From positions 1 through 9,314 of the forward strand of contig DASXTS010000502.1 in the NCBI GenBank assembly GCA_036505275.1: DNA of 9,314 nucleotides, given 5' to 3'. The notes under the pieces were generated by a model. The model saw only the letters and a program-made list of their open reading frames with translations. It did not search any database and was not told the DNA's origin. Within the stretch, counting starts at the first letter, position 1. Every line of letters starts with the position of its first letter. Position numbers and translations under genes: made by a program. Below, in pieces: positions 1 through 5,235 of this stretch. Origin of the DNA: DASXTS01 sp036505275. GTDB lineage: Bacteria; Actinomycetota; Actinomycetes; Mycobacteriales; Pseudonocardiaceae.

Positions 1-85
1 CGGTTGGGTCGCCCAAGTTGGGCGGTTCAGCCGACCGTTCTGGGCGGTTGAGTCCGTCGTGTTCGCGATCGCCCAGGTCGGCGGT

Positions 86-108
86 CCGGCACCAGACGAT
101 CGTGCCGG
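86..108 (-). terminator. Hairpin downstream of ctaF, possible terminator
   Basis: Perfect 7-bp stem CCGGCAC (86-92) and GTGCCGG (102-108) around a 9-nt loop, about 75 nt beyond the ctaF stop on the minus strand. There is no U-tract, which is common for GC-rich actinobacterial hairpins. It could equally be part of a repeat element. Confidence 0.35.
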
Positions 109-141
109 CCGTTCGGCAGTTCGTTGGCTATCGAGACGCCC

Positions 142-175
142 AACACGCGCGACCGAACCGGCGAACACGCGCGAC
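142..175. repeat. 12-bp direct repeat, two copies
   Basis: AACACGCGCGAC occurs identically at 142-153 and 164-175, a start-to-start spacing of 22 bp. On the minus strand it reads GTCGCGCGTGTT and lies just after the ctaF stop codon. It may be part of a dispersed intergenic repeat; its function is unknown. Confidence 0.6.
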
Positions 176-181
176 GGGGGG

Positions 182-580
182 TCAGTCGTGGCCGGGGCCG
201 ACGTGGTACTCGAAGACGAGGCCAGCGACCATGGCGAGGATGACGACCACGGCGATGGCGATGAGCCAGGGGTAGAAGAAGGCGAGCGAGATGCCACCCA
301 GCGCGGCCCCGCCGGCGACGCCAATGGGCCAGTAGCTGCCGGGGCTGAAGAAGCCGAGGTCGCCGGCGCCGTCAGAGATCTCTGCGTCCGGGTTGTCCTC
401 GGGTCGGGGCTCGAGCCGGCGGGAGATGAACCAGAAGTAGGTGCCGATGATGAAGCACAGGCCGCCGGTGAGGCTGATGCCGACGATGCCGACGGTCTCC
501 TTGGCCCACCAGGCGTACACCACGGTGGAGACAAAGCAGAACATCGCGATGATCAAGAAGATCCGGGCCTCGGTCTTCAA
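182..580 (-). CDS. ctaF: Cytochrome c oxidase subunit IV, actinobacterial type (CtaF)
   Basis: Small accessory subunit of the aa3-type cytochrome c oxidase in the plasma membrane, an actinobacterial family (Cyt_c_ox_IV). The 132-residue product has four hydrophobic segments at about 7-25, 31-52, 83-102 and 104-123. It carries the family signature FFSPGSYWP (77-85) and an FEY near the C-terminus (123-125). The reading frame also allows a TTG at 586. I prefer the TTG at 580 because GGGGAGG (589-595) then sits 8 nt upstream rather than 2, and the protein begins MKTEARIF, as relatives typically do. It lies 15 nt behind ctaC and is co-transcribed with it. ctaD and ctaE are not in the window. In mycobacteria the same pair lies near qcrCAB-ctaE, so those genes may lie to the left. 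Confidence 0.93.
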   Translation of the reverse strand: MKTEARIFLIIAMFCFVSTVVYAWWAKETVGIVGISLTGGLCFIIGTYFWFISRRLEPRPEDNPDAEISDGAGDLGFFSPGSYWPIGVAGGAALGGISLAFFYPWLIAIAVVVILAMVAGLVFEYHVGPGHD

Positions 581-588
581 CGCCAATG

Positions 589-595
589 CCTCCCC
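589..595 (-). promoter_or_regulatory. Shine-Dalgarno of ctaF (decides the start)
   Basis: GGGGAGG on the minus strand lies in the short gap after the ctaC stop. Its 8-nt distance to the TTG at 580, against 2 nt to the TTG at 586, favours the inner start. Confidence 0.7.
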
Positions 596-1525
596 TCAGT
601 TCCCGCCGCCGCTGAAGCTGCTCGTGCCGCGCCGGGTGTCGAACGGCCTAGTCTTGATCGCCGTCGGCGTGCACAGCTCGCCGCAGTCCAGCTCGGCGAG
701 CGCCTCGCCCGCGGTGTATGGCGCGCCGGTGCCGAGATTGGTGCGTTTGCGCAGATCAAGGTAGTCGTCGAAGAGATCCGGCGGCAGCACGCGCACCTCG
801 AAGTTCATCATCGAGTGGTACGCGCCGCACAGCTCCGCACATCGGCCGACGAACGCGCCCGGCCGGTCGATGCGGGTCTGGAAGACGTTCCTCGTGGCGT
901 TCTTCTCCGGCCGAGGGAAGCTGTCCCGCTTGAACAGGAACTCTGGCACGAAGAACGAGTGCACCACGTCCTTGGAGCTGATCCGCCACTCGATCAGCCG
1001 CTCGGCCGGCACCACGAGCAGCGGGATGACCTCGCTGGAGCCGACGGTGCTCACCTGCTGGCCGAGTTGGGTCTGCGCGTCGGGGTAGCGGAACTCCCAG
1101 TTCCACTGGAAGGAGATCACATCGACCTTGACGTCGGCCTTGGCCTCGTTGTGGTTGACGAAGTTCTGCGCGCCGACGGCGTAGTAGAACAGCACGAGGA
1201 TGATCACGAACGGGATGCCGGTGTAGACCAGCTCAAGCGGCAGGTTGTACTGCGTCTGGTGCGGCATCTCGTCGGCCGACGTACCAGGGCGCTTGCGGTG
1301 GAACACCACCGGCCACAGCATGAGCGTCCACATCAGCACGCCGACGGTGAGTGCGGCGAGCGCCGACCAGGTCCACAGCTCGCGCATCCGCTCGGCCTGC
1401 GGGGTGATCCCGTCCGGCCAGCCGAACCTCAGCACGTCGTGGACGGAGCAGCCGGTTGCAAAGAGGCTCACCAGACCGGCCATGGTGACCATCCCGGTGA
1501 GCCGGGTCACCCGGGTGCGCAGCAC
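596..1525 (-). CDS. ctaC: Cytochrome c oxidase subunit II (CtaC), CuA-binding
   Basis: Subunit II of the aa3 oxidase. Its extracytoplasmic cupredoxin domain carries the binuclear CuA centre that accepts electrons from cytochrome c or the cc subunit of the bc1 complex. The 309-residue product begins with a lipoprotein-like signal ending ATGC (candidate lipid Cys26). Two transmembrane helices follow (about 52-72 and 96-120), then the aromatic segment WNWEF (141-145). All CuA ligands are visible: His189, then the CAELC block with Cys229, Glu231 and Cys233, His237 and Met240. The GTG start at 1525 is preceded by GAGGAGG (1530-1536). An extra C-x3-C (Cys281, Cys285) lies in the C-terminal extension. 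It is first in the operon with ctaF and divergent from asnB. Confidence 0.97.
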   Translation of the reverse strand: MLRTRVTRLTGMVTMAGLVSLFATGCSVHDVLRFGWPDGITPQAERMRELWTWSALAALTVGVLMWTLMLWPVVFHRKRPGTSADEMPHQTQYNLPLELVYTGIPFVIILVLFYYAVGAQNFVNHNEAKADVKVDVISFQWNWEFRYPDAQTQLGQQVSTVGSSEVIPLLVVPAERLIEWRISSKDVVHSFFVPEFLFKRDSFPRPEKNATRNVFQTRIDRPGAFVGRCAELCGAYHSMMNFEVRVLPPDLFDDYLDLRKRTNLGTGAPYTAGEALAELDCGELCTPTAIKTRPFDTRRGTSSFSGGGN

Positions 1526-1529
1526 GTCG

Positions 1530-1536
1530 CCTCCTC
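1530..1536 (-). promoter_or_regulatory. Shine-Dalgarno of ctaC
   Basis: GAGGAGG on the minus strand, 4 nt before the GTG at 1525; strong pairing but slightly short spacing. Confidence 0.7.
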
Positions 1537-1564
1537 AGGCCCGGCACCGATCACTGACGAAAGG

Positions 1565-1570
1565 AGCCTA
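1565..1570 (-). promoter_or_regulatory. Candidate -10 element of ctaC
   Basis: TAGGCT on the minus strand fits the actinobacterial TANNNT -10 form. It predicts transcription starting near 1558 and a leader of about 33 nt that contains the Shine-Dalgarno. No good -35 hexamer is visible at the expected distance. Confidence 0.45.
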
Positions 1571-1575
1571 GACCA

Positions 1576-1602
1576 GGGGCTGGGCGGGCACCGACCAGCC
1601 CC
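1576..1602. promoter_or_regulatory. Inverted repeat between divergent ctaC and asnB promoters
   Basis: GGGGCTGG (1576-1583) and CCAGCCCC (1595-1602) are perfect 8-bp arms around 11 bp. The dyad lies between the candidate -10 elements of ctaC (1565-1570) and asnB (1608-1613) and covers the -35 position of both. That is where a shared operator could sit. In DNA this GC-rich, chance dyads are common, so the regulatory role is inference. Confidence 0.35.
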
Positions 1603-1607
1603 GCCGG

Positions 1608-1613
1608 CATACT
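1608..1613 (+). promoter_or_regulatory. Candidate -10 element of asnB (leaderless)
   Basis: CATACT ends 7 nt before the GTG at 1621, and there is no Shine-Dalgarno. The spacing fits a transcript that begins at or next to the start codon. No convincing -35 is seen. Confidence 0.45.
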
Positions 1614-1620
1614 GGGCCGC

Positions 1621-3549
1621 GTGTGCGGGCTGCTTGGACTGGTGACGGCGAACGGCGACGCGACCCAGCGGGTGGACGTGGTTCGCGCCGCCCTGCACTG
1701 CCAGCGGCACCGGGGCCCGGACGAGACCGGCACCTGGCACACCGAGGACGTGGTGTTCGGTTTCAACCGGCTGTCCATCATCGACGTGGACAAGTCGCAT
1801 CAGCCGCTGCTGTGGGGGCCGACGCCGGACACGGCCGACCGGTACACCGTCCTGTTCAACGGCGAGGTCTACAACTACCTGGAGCTGCGCGCGGAGCTGG
1901 CCCGCGAGCACGGCGTGCGGTTCGCCACCGAGGGGGACACCGAGGCCGTCGTGGCCGCGTACCACGTGTGGGGCGAGGCGGCGGTGCGCCGGCTGCGCGG
2001 CATGTTCGCGTTCCTGATCTGGGACGCGCATGAGCGGGTGCTGTTCGGCGCGCGGGATCCGTTCGGCATCAAACCGCTGTTCTACTGCACCGGGCCGGCC
2101 GGCACGGCGTTCGCCAGCGAGAAGAAGAGCCTCCTTGAGCTCGCACCCGTGCTCGCCACCGGCAGCACGCTGGACGCCACCGCGCTGCAGCACTACCTGC
2201 AGCTTCAGTACGTGCCGGAACCGGAGACCCTGCACGCGCAGGTGCGGCGCATCGAGTCCGGCACCACGTTCTCCCTGATACCCGGTGGCGAGCTGACCAC
2301 GCGCCGGTACTTCCAGCCGATGTTCAGCGGGCACGACGTGGACGGCGCCCCGCACGGCGCCGAGCTGTACGCGCAGATCGCCGAGGTGATGCGCGACTCG
2401 GTGGCCAAGCACATGCGAGCGGACGTCACGGTCGGCGCGTTCCTCTCCGGGGGCATCGACTCCACCGCGATCGCGGCGCTGGCCAAGCAGCACAACCCGG
2501 ACCTGATCACGTTCACGACCGGGTTCGAGCGGGCCGGCTACTCGGAGATCGACGTGGCGGCCGAGTCGGCCGCGGCCATCGGGGTGCGGCACGTGGTGCG
2601 CCCGGTCAAGCCGGACGAGATGATCGACATGCTGCCGTTGATCGTGTGGTACCTGGACGATCCGGTGGCCGATCCCGCGCTGGTCCCGCTGTGGTTCATC
2701 GCCCGTGAGGCCCGCAAGTACGTCAAGGTGGTGCTCTCCGGCGAGGGCGCCGACGAGCTCTTCGGCGGGTACACCATCTATCGTGAGCCGCTGTCGCTCG
2801 CGCCGTTCGAGCGGGTGCCCGGTGCGTTGCGGCGCGCGCTCGGCCGGATCTCCAGCCGGGTGCCGGAGGGCGTGCGCGGCAAGGACCTGCTGCGCCGCGG
2901 CGCCCTGCCGCTCGAGCGGCGCTACTACGGCAATGCCCGGATCTTCCGCGACGATCAGCTTCGCGCCGTGCTCAGGAACTTCGACGAGACCGTCGGGCAC
3001 CCGGACGTGACCGCGGAGCCGTACGCCACGTCGCAGGGATGGGACCCGGTCTCGCGCATGCAGCACGTCGACCTGTTCACCTGGCTGCGCGGCGACATCC
3101 TCGTCAAGGCCGACAAGATGACCATGGCCAACTCACTGGAGCTGCGGGTGCCGTTCCTCGACCCCGAGGTGTTCAAGGTCGCCGCCAGGATCCCGCTGAC
3201 CGAGAAGATCACCAAGCAGACCACCAAGCATGCGCTGCGCCGCGCGCTGGAAGACATCGTGCCGCCGCACGTGTTGCACCGCCGCAAGCTCGGCTTCCCG
3301 GTGCCGATCAGGCACTGGCTGCGGTCGGAGATGTACGACTGGGCCCGGGCCGTGATCACCGAGTCCGGCACTGACCATCTGCTGGACACGGCCGCCGTGC
3401 TGCGCATGCTCGACGACCACCGCGACGGCGTCCTGGACCACAGCCGCCGGATCTGGGCACTACTGGTCTTCATGCTCTGGCACGGCATCTTCGTCGAGCA
3501 ACGAATCCACGTCGACGTCCCCGAGCCGCAGTACCCGGTGCGGCTGTAG
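1621..3549 (+). CDS. asnB: Asparagine synthase-type glutamine amidotransferase (AsnB/LtsA family)
   Basis: A 642-residue two-domain enzyme. The N-terminal class II glutaminase domain has nucleophile Cys2, exposed when Met1 is removed. Its other motifs are RHRGPDE (29-35), FNRLSIID (48-55), FNGEVYNY (79-86) and EGDTEAV (104-110). The C-terminal ATP-pyrophosphatase domain shows the P-loop SGGIDS (276-281) and GEGADELFGGY (374-384). Ammonia freed from glutamine would be passed to an AMP-activated carboxylate. The GTG start is fixed because Cys2 must follow it. The family is annotated as asparagine synthase. However, the corynebacterial/mycobacterial members of this size (LtsA of Corynebacterium glutamicum, AsnB beside ctaC in mycobacteria) are known for amidating meso-diaminopimelate in peptidoglycan. 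Synteny makes that role a serious alternative here. The gene stands alone on its strand and converges on the kinase gene. Confidence 0.95.
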   Translation: MCGLLGLVTANGDATQRVDVVRAALHCQRHRGPDETGTWHTEDVVFGFNRLSIIDVDKSHQPLLWGPTPDTADRYTVLFNGEVYNYLELRAELAREHGVRFATEGDTEAVVAAYHVWGEAAVRRLRGMFAFLIWDAHERVLFGARDPFGIKPLFYCTGPAGTAFASEKKSLLELAPVLATGSTLDATALQHYLQLQYVPEPETLHAQVRRIESGTTFSLIPGGELTTRRYFQPMFSGHDVDGAPHGAELYAQIAEVMRDSVAKHMRADVTVGAFLSGGIDSTAIAALAKQHNPDLITFTTGFERAGYSEIDVAAESAAAIGVRHVVRPVKPDEMIDMLPLIVWYLDDPVADPALVPLWFIAREARKYVKVVLSGEGADELFGGYTIYREPLSLAPFERVPGALRRALGRISSRVPEGVRGKDLLRRGALPLERRYYGNARIFRDDQLRAVLRNFDETVGHPDVTAEPYATSQGWDPVSRMQHVDLFTWLRGDILVKADKMTMANSLELRVPFLDPEVFKVAARIPLTEKITKQTTKHALRRALEDIVPPHVLHRRKLGFPVPIRHWLRSEMYDWARAVITESGTDHLLDTAAVLRMLDDHRDGVLDHSRRIWALLVFMLWHGIFVEQRIHVDVPEPQYPVRL

Positions 3550-3565
3550 AGCACCGCTCGTACGG

Positions 3566-3600
3566 ACCTGAGGCGCGGACGCGCCGGCCAACCGTCAGGT
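3566..3600. terminator. Possible bidirectional terminator between asnB and adoK
   Basis: The 45-nt convergent spacer contains GGCGC-GGAC-GCGCC (3572-3576 pairing with 3581-3585), a tight GC hairpin. It lies inside a wider pair, ACCTGA (3566-3571) and TCAGGT (3595-3600), the latter overlapping the kinase stop codon. No U-tract is present on either strand. Its place between two convergent genes supports a terminator role. Confidence 0.45.
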
Positions 3601-4575
3601 GGCCGGCAGGATGGGGTCGATCTCGTCGGCGGCGTCCGGGCCATAGGCGTCGCGCAGCCGGGCCAGGCCAACGATGCGGTTGAAGATCCACTCCTGGGTG
3701 CCGATGGTCTCCAGGATCTGCACGGCGACGAGCGAGCCGAGCTGGGCGGCCCGCTGTAGCGGCAGGCCCGCGCTGACTGCGGTGAGGAAGCCGGCGCGGA
3801 AACCGTCGCCGACGCCGGTCGGATCGGCCTTGATCGACTCCGGCACGGCGGCCACCTGCAGCGGCTCGAGATCGCGGCCGACGATCTCGACACCCTTTTC
3901 GCCCAGCGTCGTGACCCGCATGGCGACCCGGTCCAGCACGTCGTCCTCGGACCAGCCGGTCTTGCGCAGCAACAGGTGCAGCTCGTAGTCGTTGGTGAAC
4001 AGGTACGACGCGCCGTCGACCAGGGCCCGGACCTGCTCGCCGGACATCCGCGCCAGCTGCTGGGACGGGTCGGCGGCGAACGGGTAGCCGCGCAGCCGGC
4101 ACTCCTCGGTGTGCCTGATCATGGCCTCGGGGTCGTTCGGGCTGATCATCACCAGGTCCAGGCCGCCGGCACGGGTGGCCACCGGCGCCAGCTCGATCAG
4201 CCGGGCCTCGGCCATCGCGCCGGCATAGAACGACGCGATCTGGCACATCTCGTCGTCGGTGGTGCAGACGAACCGCGCGGTGTGCGCGACCTCGGAGACG
4301 TGCACCCCCGAGCAGTCCACGCCGTGGCGCACCAACCACGCGCGGTAGTCGTTGAAGTCCGCGCCGACCGCTCCGACCAGGATCGGCCGGGCGCCGAGCA
4401 CGGCCATCCCGAAGGCGATGTTCGCGGCGATGCCGCCGCGACGTACCACCAGGTCATCGACCAGGAAGCTGAGCGAGAGCCGATCCATCCGGTCGGTCAC
4501 GAACTGCTCAGCGAACCGGCCAGGGAAGTGCATGAGGTGGTCGGTGGCGATGCTTCCGGTCACAGCGACGGGCAC
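3595..4575 (-). CDS. adoK: Adenosine kinase, PfkB family (AdoK/CbhK)
   Basis: Cytosolic ribokinase-family enzyme that phosphorylates adenosine to AMP in purine salvage; older annotations of the orthologue call it carbohydrate kinase CbhK. With the GTG at 4575 the product has 326 residues and begins MPVAVTGSIATD, aligning without offset to the mycobacterial enzyme as I remember it (324 residues). Visible motifs are RRGGIAANIAF (45-55), DPSQQLARMSGEQ in the middle, and the C-terminal PfkB signature DPTGVGDGF (251-259). Asp257 is the expected catalytic base, the same number reported for the M. tuberculosis enzyme. The frame stays open to a TTG at 4584, but that codon overlaps the candidate -10 element. 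The gene follows erpA on the same strand by 57 nt, yet has its own promoter-like sequence. Substrate preference is inferred from family and synteny. Confidence 0.93.
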   Translation of the reverse strand: MPVAVTGSIATDHLMHFPGRFAEQFVTDRMDRLSLSFLVDDLVVRRGGIAANIAFGMAVLGARPILVGAVGADFNDYRAWLVRHGVDCSGVHVSEVAHTARFVCTTDDEMCQIASFYAGAMAEARLIELAPVATRAGGLDLVMISPNDPEAMIRHTEECRLRGYPFAADPSQQLARMSGEQVRALVDGASYLFTNDYELHLLLRKTGWSEDDVLDRVAMRVTTLGEKGVEIVGRDLEPLQVAAVPESIKADPTGVGDGFRAGFLTAVSAGLPLQRAAQLGSLVAVQILETIGTQEWIFNRIVGLARLRDAYGPDAADEIDPILPAT

Positions 4576-4583
4576 GATGGTCA

Positions 4584-4611
4584 ACCCTACCGTTGCGGCG
4601 TCCGGTGGAAA
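4584..4611 (-). promoter_or_regulatory. Candidate leaderless promoter of adoK
   Basis: On the minus strand TTTCCA (4606-4611, 4/6 to TTGACA) is followed after 16 bp by TAGGGT (4584-4589), a TANNNT -10 hexamer. Eight nt later comes the GTG at 4575. No Shine-Dalgarno is present, so the transcript is probably leaderless. The element suggests adoK can be expressed independently of erpA. Confidence 0.5.
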
Positions 4612-4632
4612 GAGATCAAACCGGTCCGGGCG

Positions 4633-4983
4633 TCAGTTGAACGAGTCGCCGCAGGCGCAGGAGCCGGTTGCGTTCGGGTTGTCGATCGTGAAGCCCTGCT
4701 TCTCGATGGTGTCCGCGAAGTCGATGACCGCGTTCTGCAGGTACGGCGCGCTCATCCGGTCGACCACGAGCTGCAAGCCGTTGAAGTCCTGCACATGGTC
4801 GCCGTCGAGGTCGCGCTCGTCGAAGAACAGCTGGTACTTCAGGCCGGCGCAGCCGCCGGGCTGGACCGCAATGCGCAGCTTCAGATCGTCGCGACCCTCC
4901 TGGTCGAGCAGGGCCTTGGCCTTGCCGGCCGCTTCGGCGGTCAGGGTGACGCCGGTGGTCGCGGTCTGCTCCTGGACGGTCAT
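4633..4983 (-). CDS. erpA: A-type iron-sulfur carrier (HesB/IscA/ErpA family)
   Basis: A 116-residue carrier that holds and transfers Fe-S clusters to apoproteins in the cytosol. It has the three conserved cysteines of A-type carriers: Cys45 in PGGCAGLKY, and Cys109 and Cys111 in the C-terminal SCACGDSFN. The frame is open further upstream, to 5136. The ATG at 4983 is preferred because it has AAGGGAG five nt upstream and yields MTVQ, the N-terminus I recall for the mycobacterial orthologue Rv2204c. The C-terminal half (DTIEKQGFTIDNPNATGSC) looks essentially identical to that orthologue, again from memory. Family members serve many Fe-S clients; the neighbourhood does not single one out. The upstream spacer carries a large dyad that could regulate it. 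Confidence 0.95.
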   Translation of the reverse strand: MTVQEQTATTGVTLTAEAAGKAKALLDQEGRDDLKLRIAVQPGGCAGLKYQLFFDERDLDGDHVQDFNGLQLVVDRMSAPYLQNAVIDFADTIEKQGFTIDNPNATGSCACGDSFN

Positions 4984-5118
4984 GGCTCTCCCTTGAGGCG
5001 ATCTGCGGGCCGTCATCGTCAACGTGTCGGGCCTCGACGTTTGTTCCATGGTCTCACAACGGCTGGACAAGCGAGCGCGGCATGAATGCTCAGCCGCAGC
5101 AAACCTCCCCGGGCGGTC

Positions 5119-5175
5119 ATGGCGACGATGTGACATCGTGACGGACCTACTGGGGGAATGTCACATCGTCACCAT
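5119..5175. promoter_or_regulatory. 18-bp inverted repeat with nested palindromes, candidate double operator
   Basis: The left arm ATGGCGACGATGTGACAT (5119-5136) is the reverse complement of the right arm (5158-5175) with one mismatch (5123 against 5171). The arms are separated by 21 bp. The left arm also belongs to a perfect 15-bp palindrome, ACGATGTGACATCGT (5125-5139). The right arm contains ATGTCACAT (5158-5166). Read as direct repeats, 5127-5142 and 5157-5172 agree at 13 of 16 positions, 30 bp or about three helical turns apart. Two dimer-binding sites on one DNA face would explain this better than a terminator. The regulator is unknown. The target could be erpA, the oxidase gene, or both. 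Confidence 0.6.
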
Positions 5176-5194
5176 TGAGTGGGCCGGTGATTCG

Positions 5195-5209
5195 GGCTGG
5201 CGACCAGCC
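5195..5209. other. Small perfect hairpin upstream of the oxidase gene
   Basis: GGCTGG-CGA-CCAGCC is a 6-bp stem with a 3-nt loop, ending 26 nt before the preferred start of the oxidase gene. It covers the -35 position and might be a further protein-binding site. It could also be chance in GC-rich DNA. Confidence 0.3.
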
Positions 5210-5222
5210 GGCGGGGTGGCGC

Positions 5223-5228
5223 CATGAT
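5223..5228 (+). promoter_or_regulatory. Candidate -10 element of the oxidase gene (leaderless)
   Basis: CATGAT ends 7 nt before the ATG at 5236, the same geometry as CATACT before asnB. The element overlaps the alternative ATG at 5224. No -35 hexamer is recognisable. Confidence 0.35.
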
Positions 5229-5235
5229 GTGCACC

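Larger units (their letters stand above)
1..181. other. Repeat-rich non-coding spacer downstream of ctaF
   Basis: No convincing gene lies here. The spacer holds several dyads. TTGGG-TCG-CCCAA (4-16) overlaps the palindrome GCCCAAGTTGGGC (11-23), so two alternative hairpins compete for the same bases. GGGCGGTT occurs at 20-27 and again at 42-49. Further dyads and a 12-bp direct repeat are listed separately. The spacer follows the ctaF stop on the minus strand, so part of it may end or stabilise the ctaCF transcript. The density of short direct and inverted repeats also resembles a dispersed intergenic repeat. That reading is inference and cannot be tested from one copy. Confidence 0.6.
4984..5235. 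other. Divergent regulatory spacer between erpA and the oxidase gene
   Basis: I see no credible gene in this 252-bp spacer. It contains the erpA Shine-Dalgarno (near 4989-4995), a large inverted repeat (5119-5175), a small perfect hairpin (5195-5209) and a -10-like element for the oxidase gene. No clear erpA promoter hexamers are visible on the minus strand. Confidence 0.6.

Noticed and set aside
59..1645. Long plus-strand open frame of 528 codons
   Set aside because: It is antisense to ctaF and ctaC, whose products show clear family motifs. The translation is low-complexity (E/D/R/A-rich) with no recognisable domain, typical of the complementary frame of GC-rich genes.
1507..3066. Minus-strand open frame of 519 codons opposite asnB
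   Set aside because: It is a shadow of asnB. It also overlaps the ctaC start and the divergent promoter region, and its His/Arg/Val-rich translation resembles no family.
4984..5136. N-terminal extension of the ErpA-like protein to 5136
   Set aside because: The extra 51 residues are basic and unlike the family. The ATG at 4983 has a good Shine-Dalgarno and gives the expected N-terminus.
5129..5165. TGTGA (5129-5133) and TCACA (5161-5165) as a CRP-type site
   Set aside because: The half-sites are separated by 27 bp instead of the 6 bp of a CRP box, so a CRP dimer would not bridge them.
5119..5175. Reading the large inverted repeat as a rho-independent terminator
   Set aside because: It lies between two divergent genes where no transcript should end, has no U-tract, and each arm contains its own palindrome, which fits protein-binding sites better. 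A dispersed repeat is not excluded.
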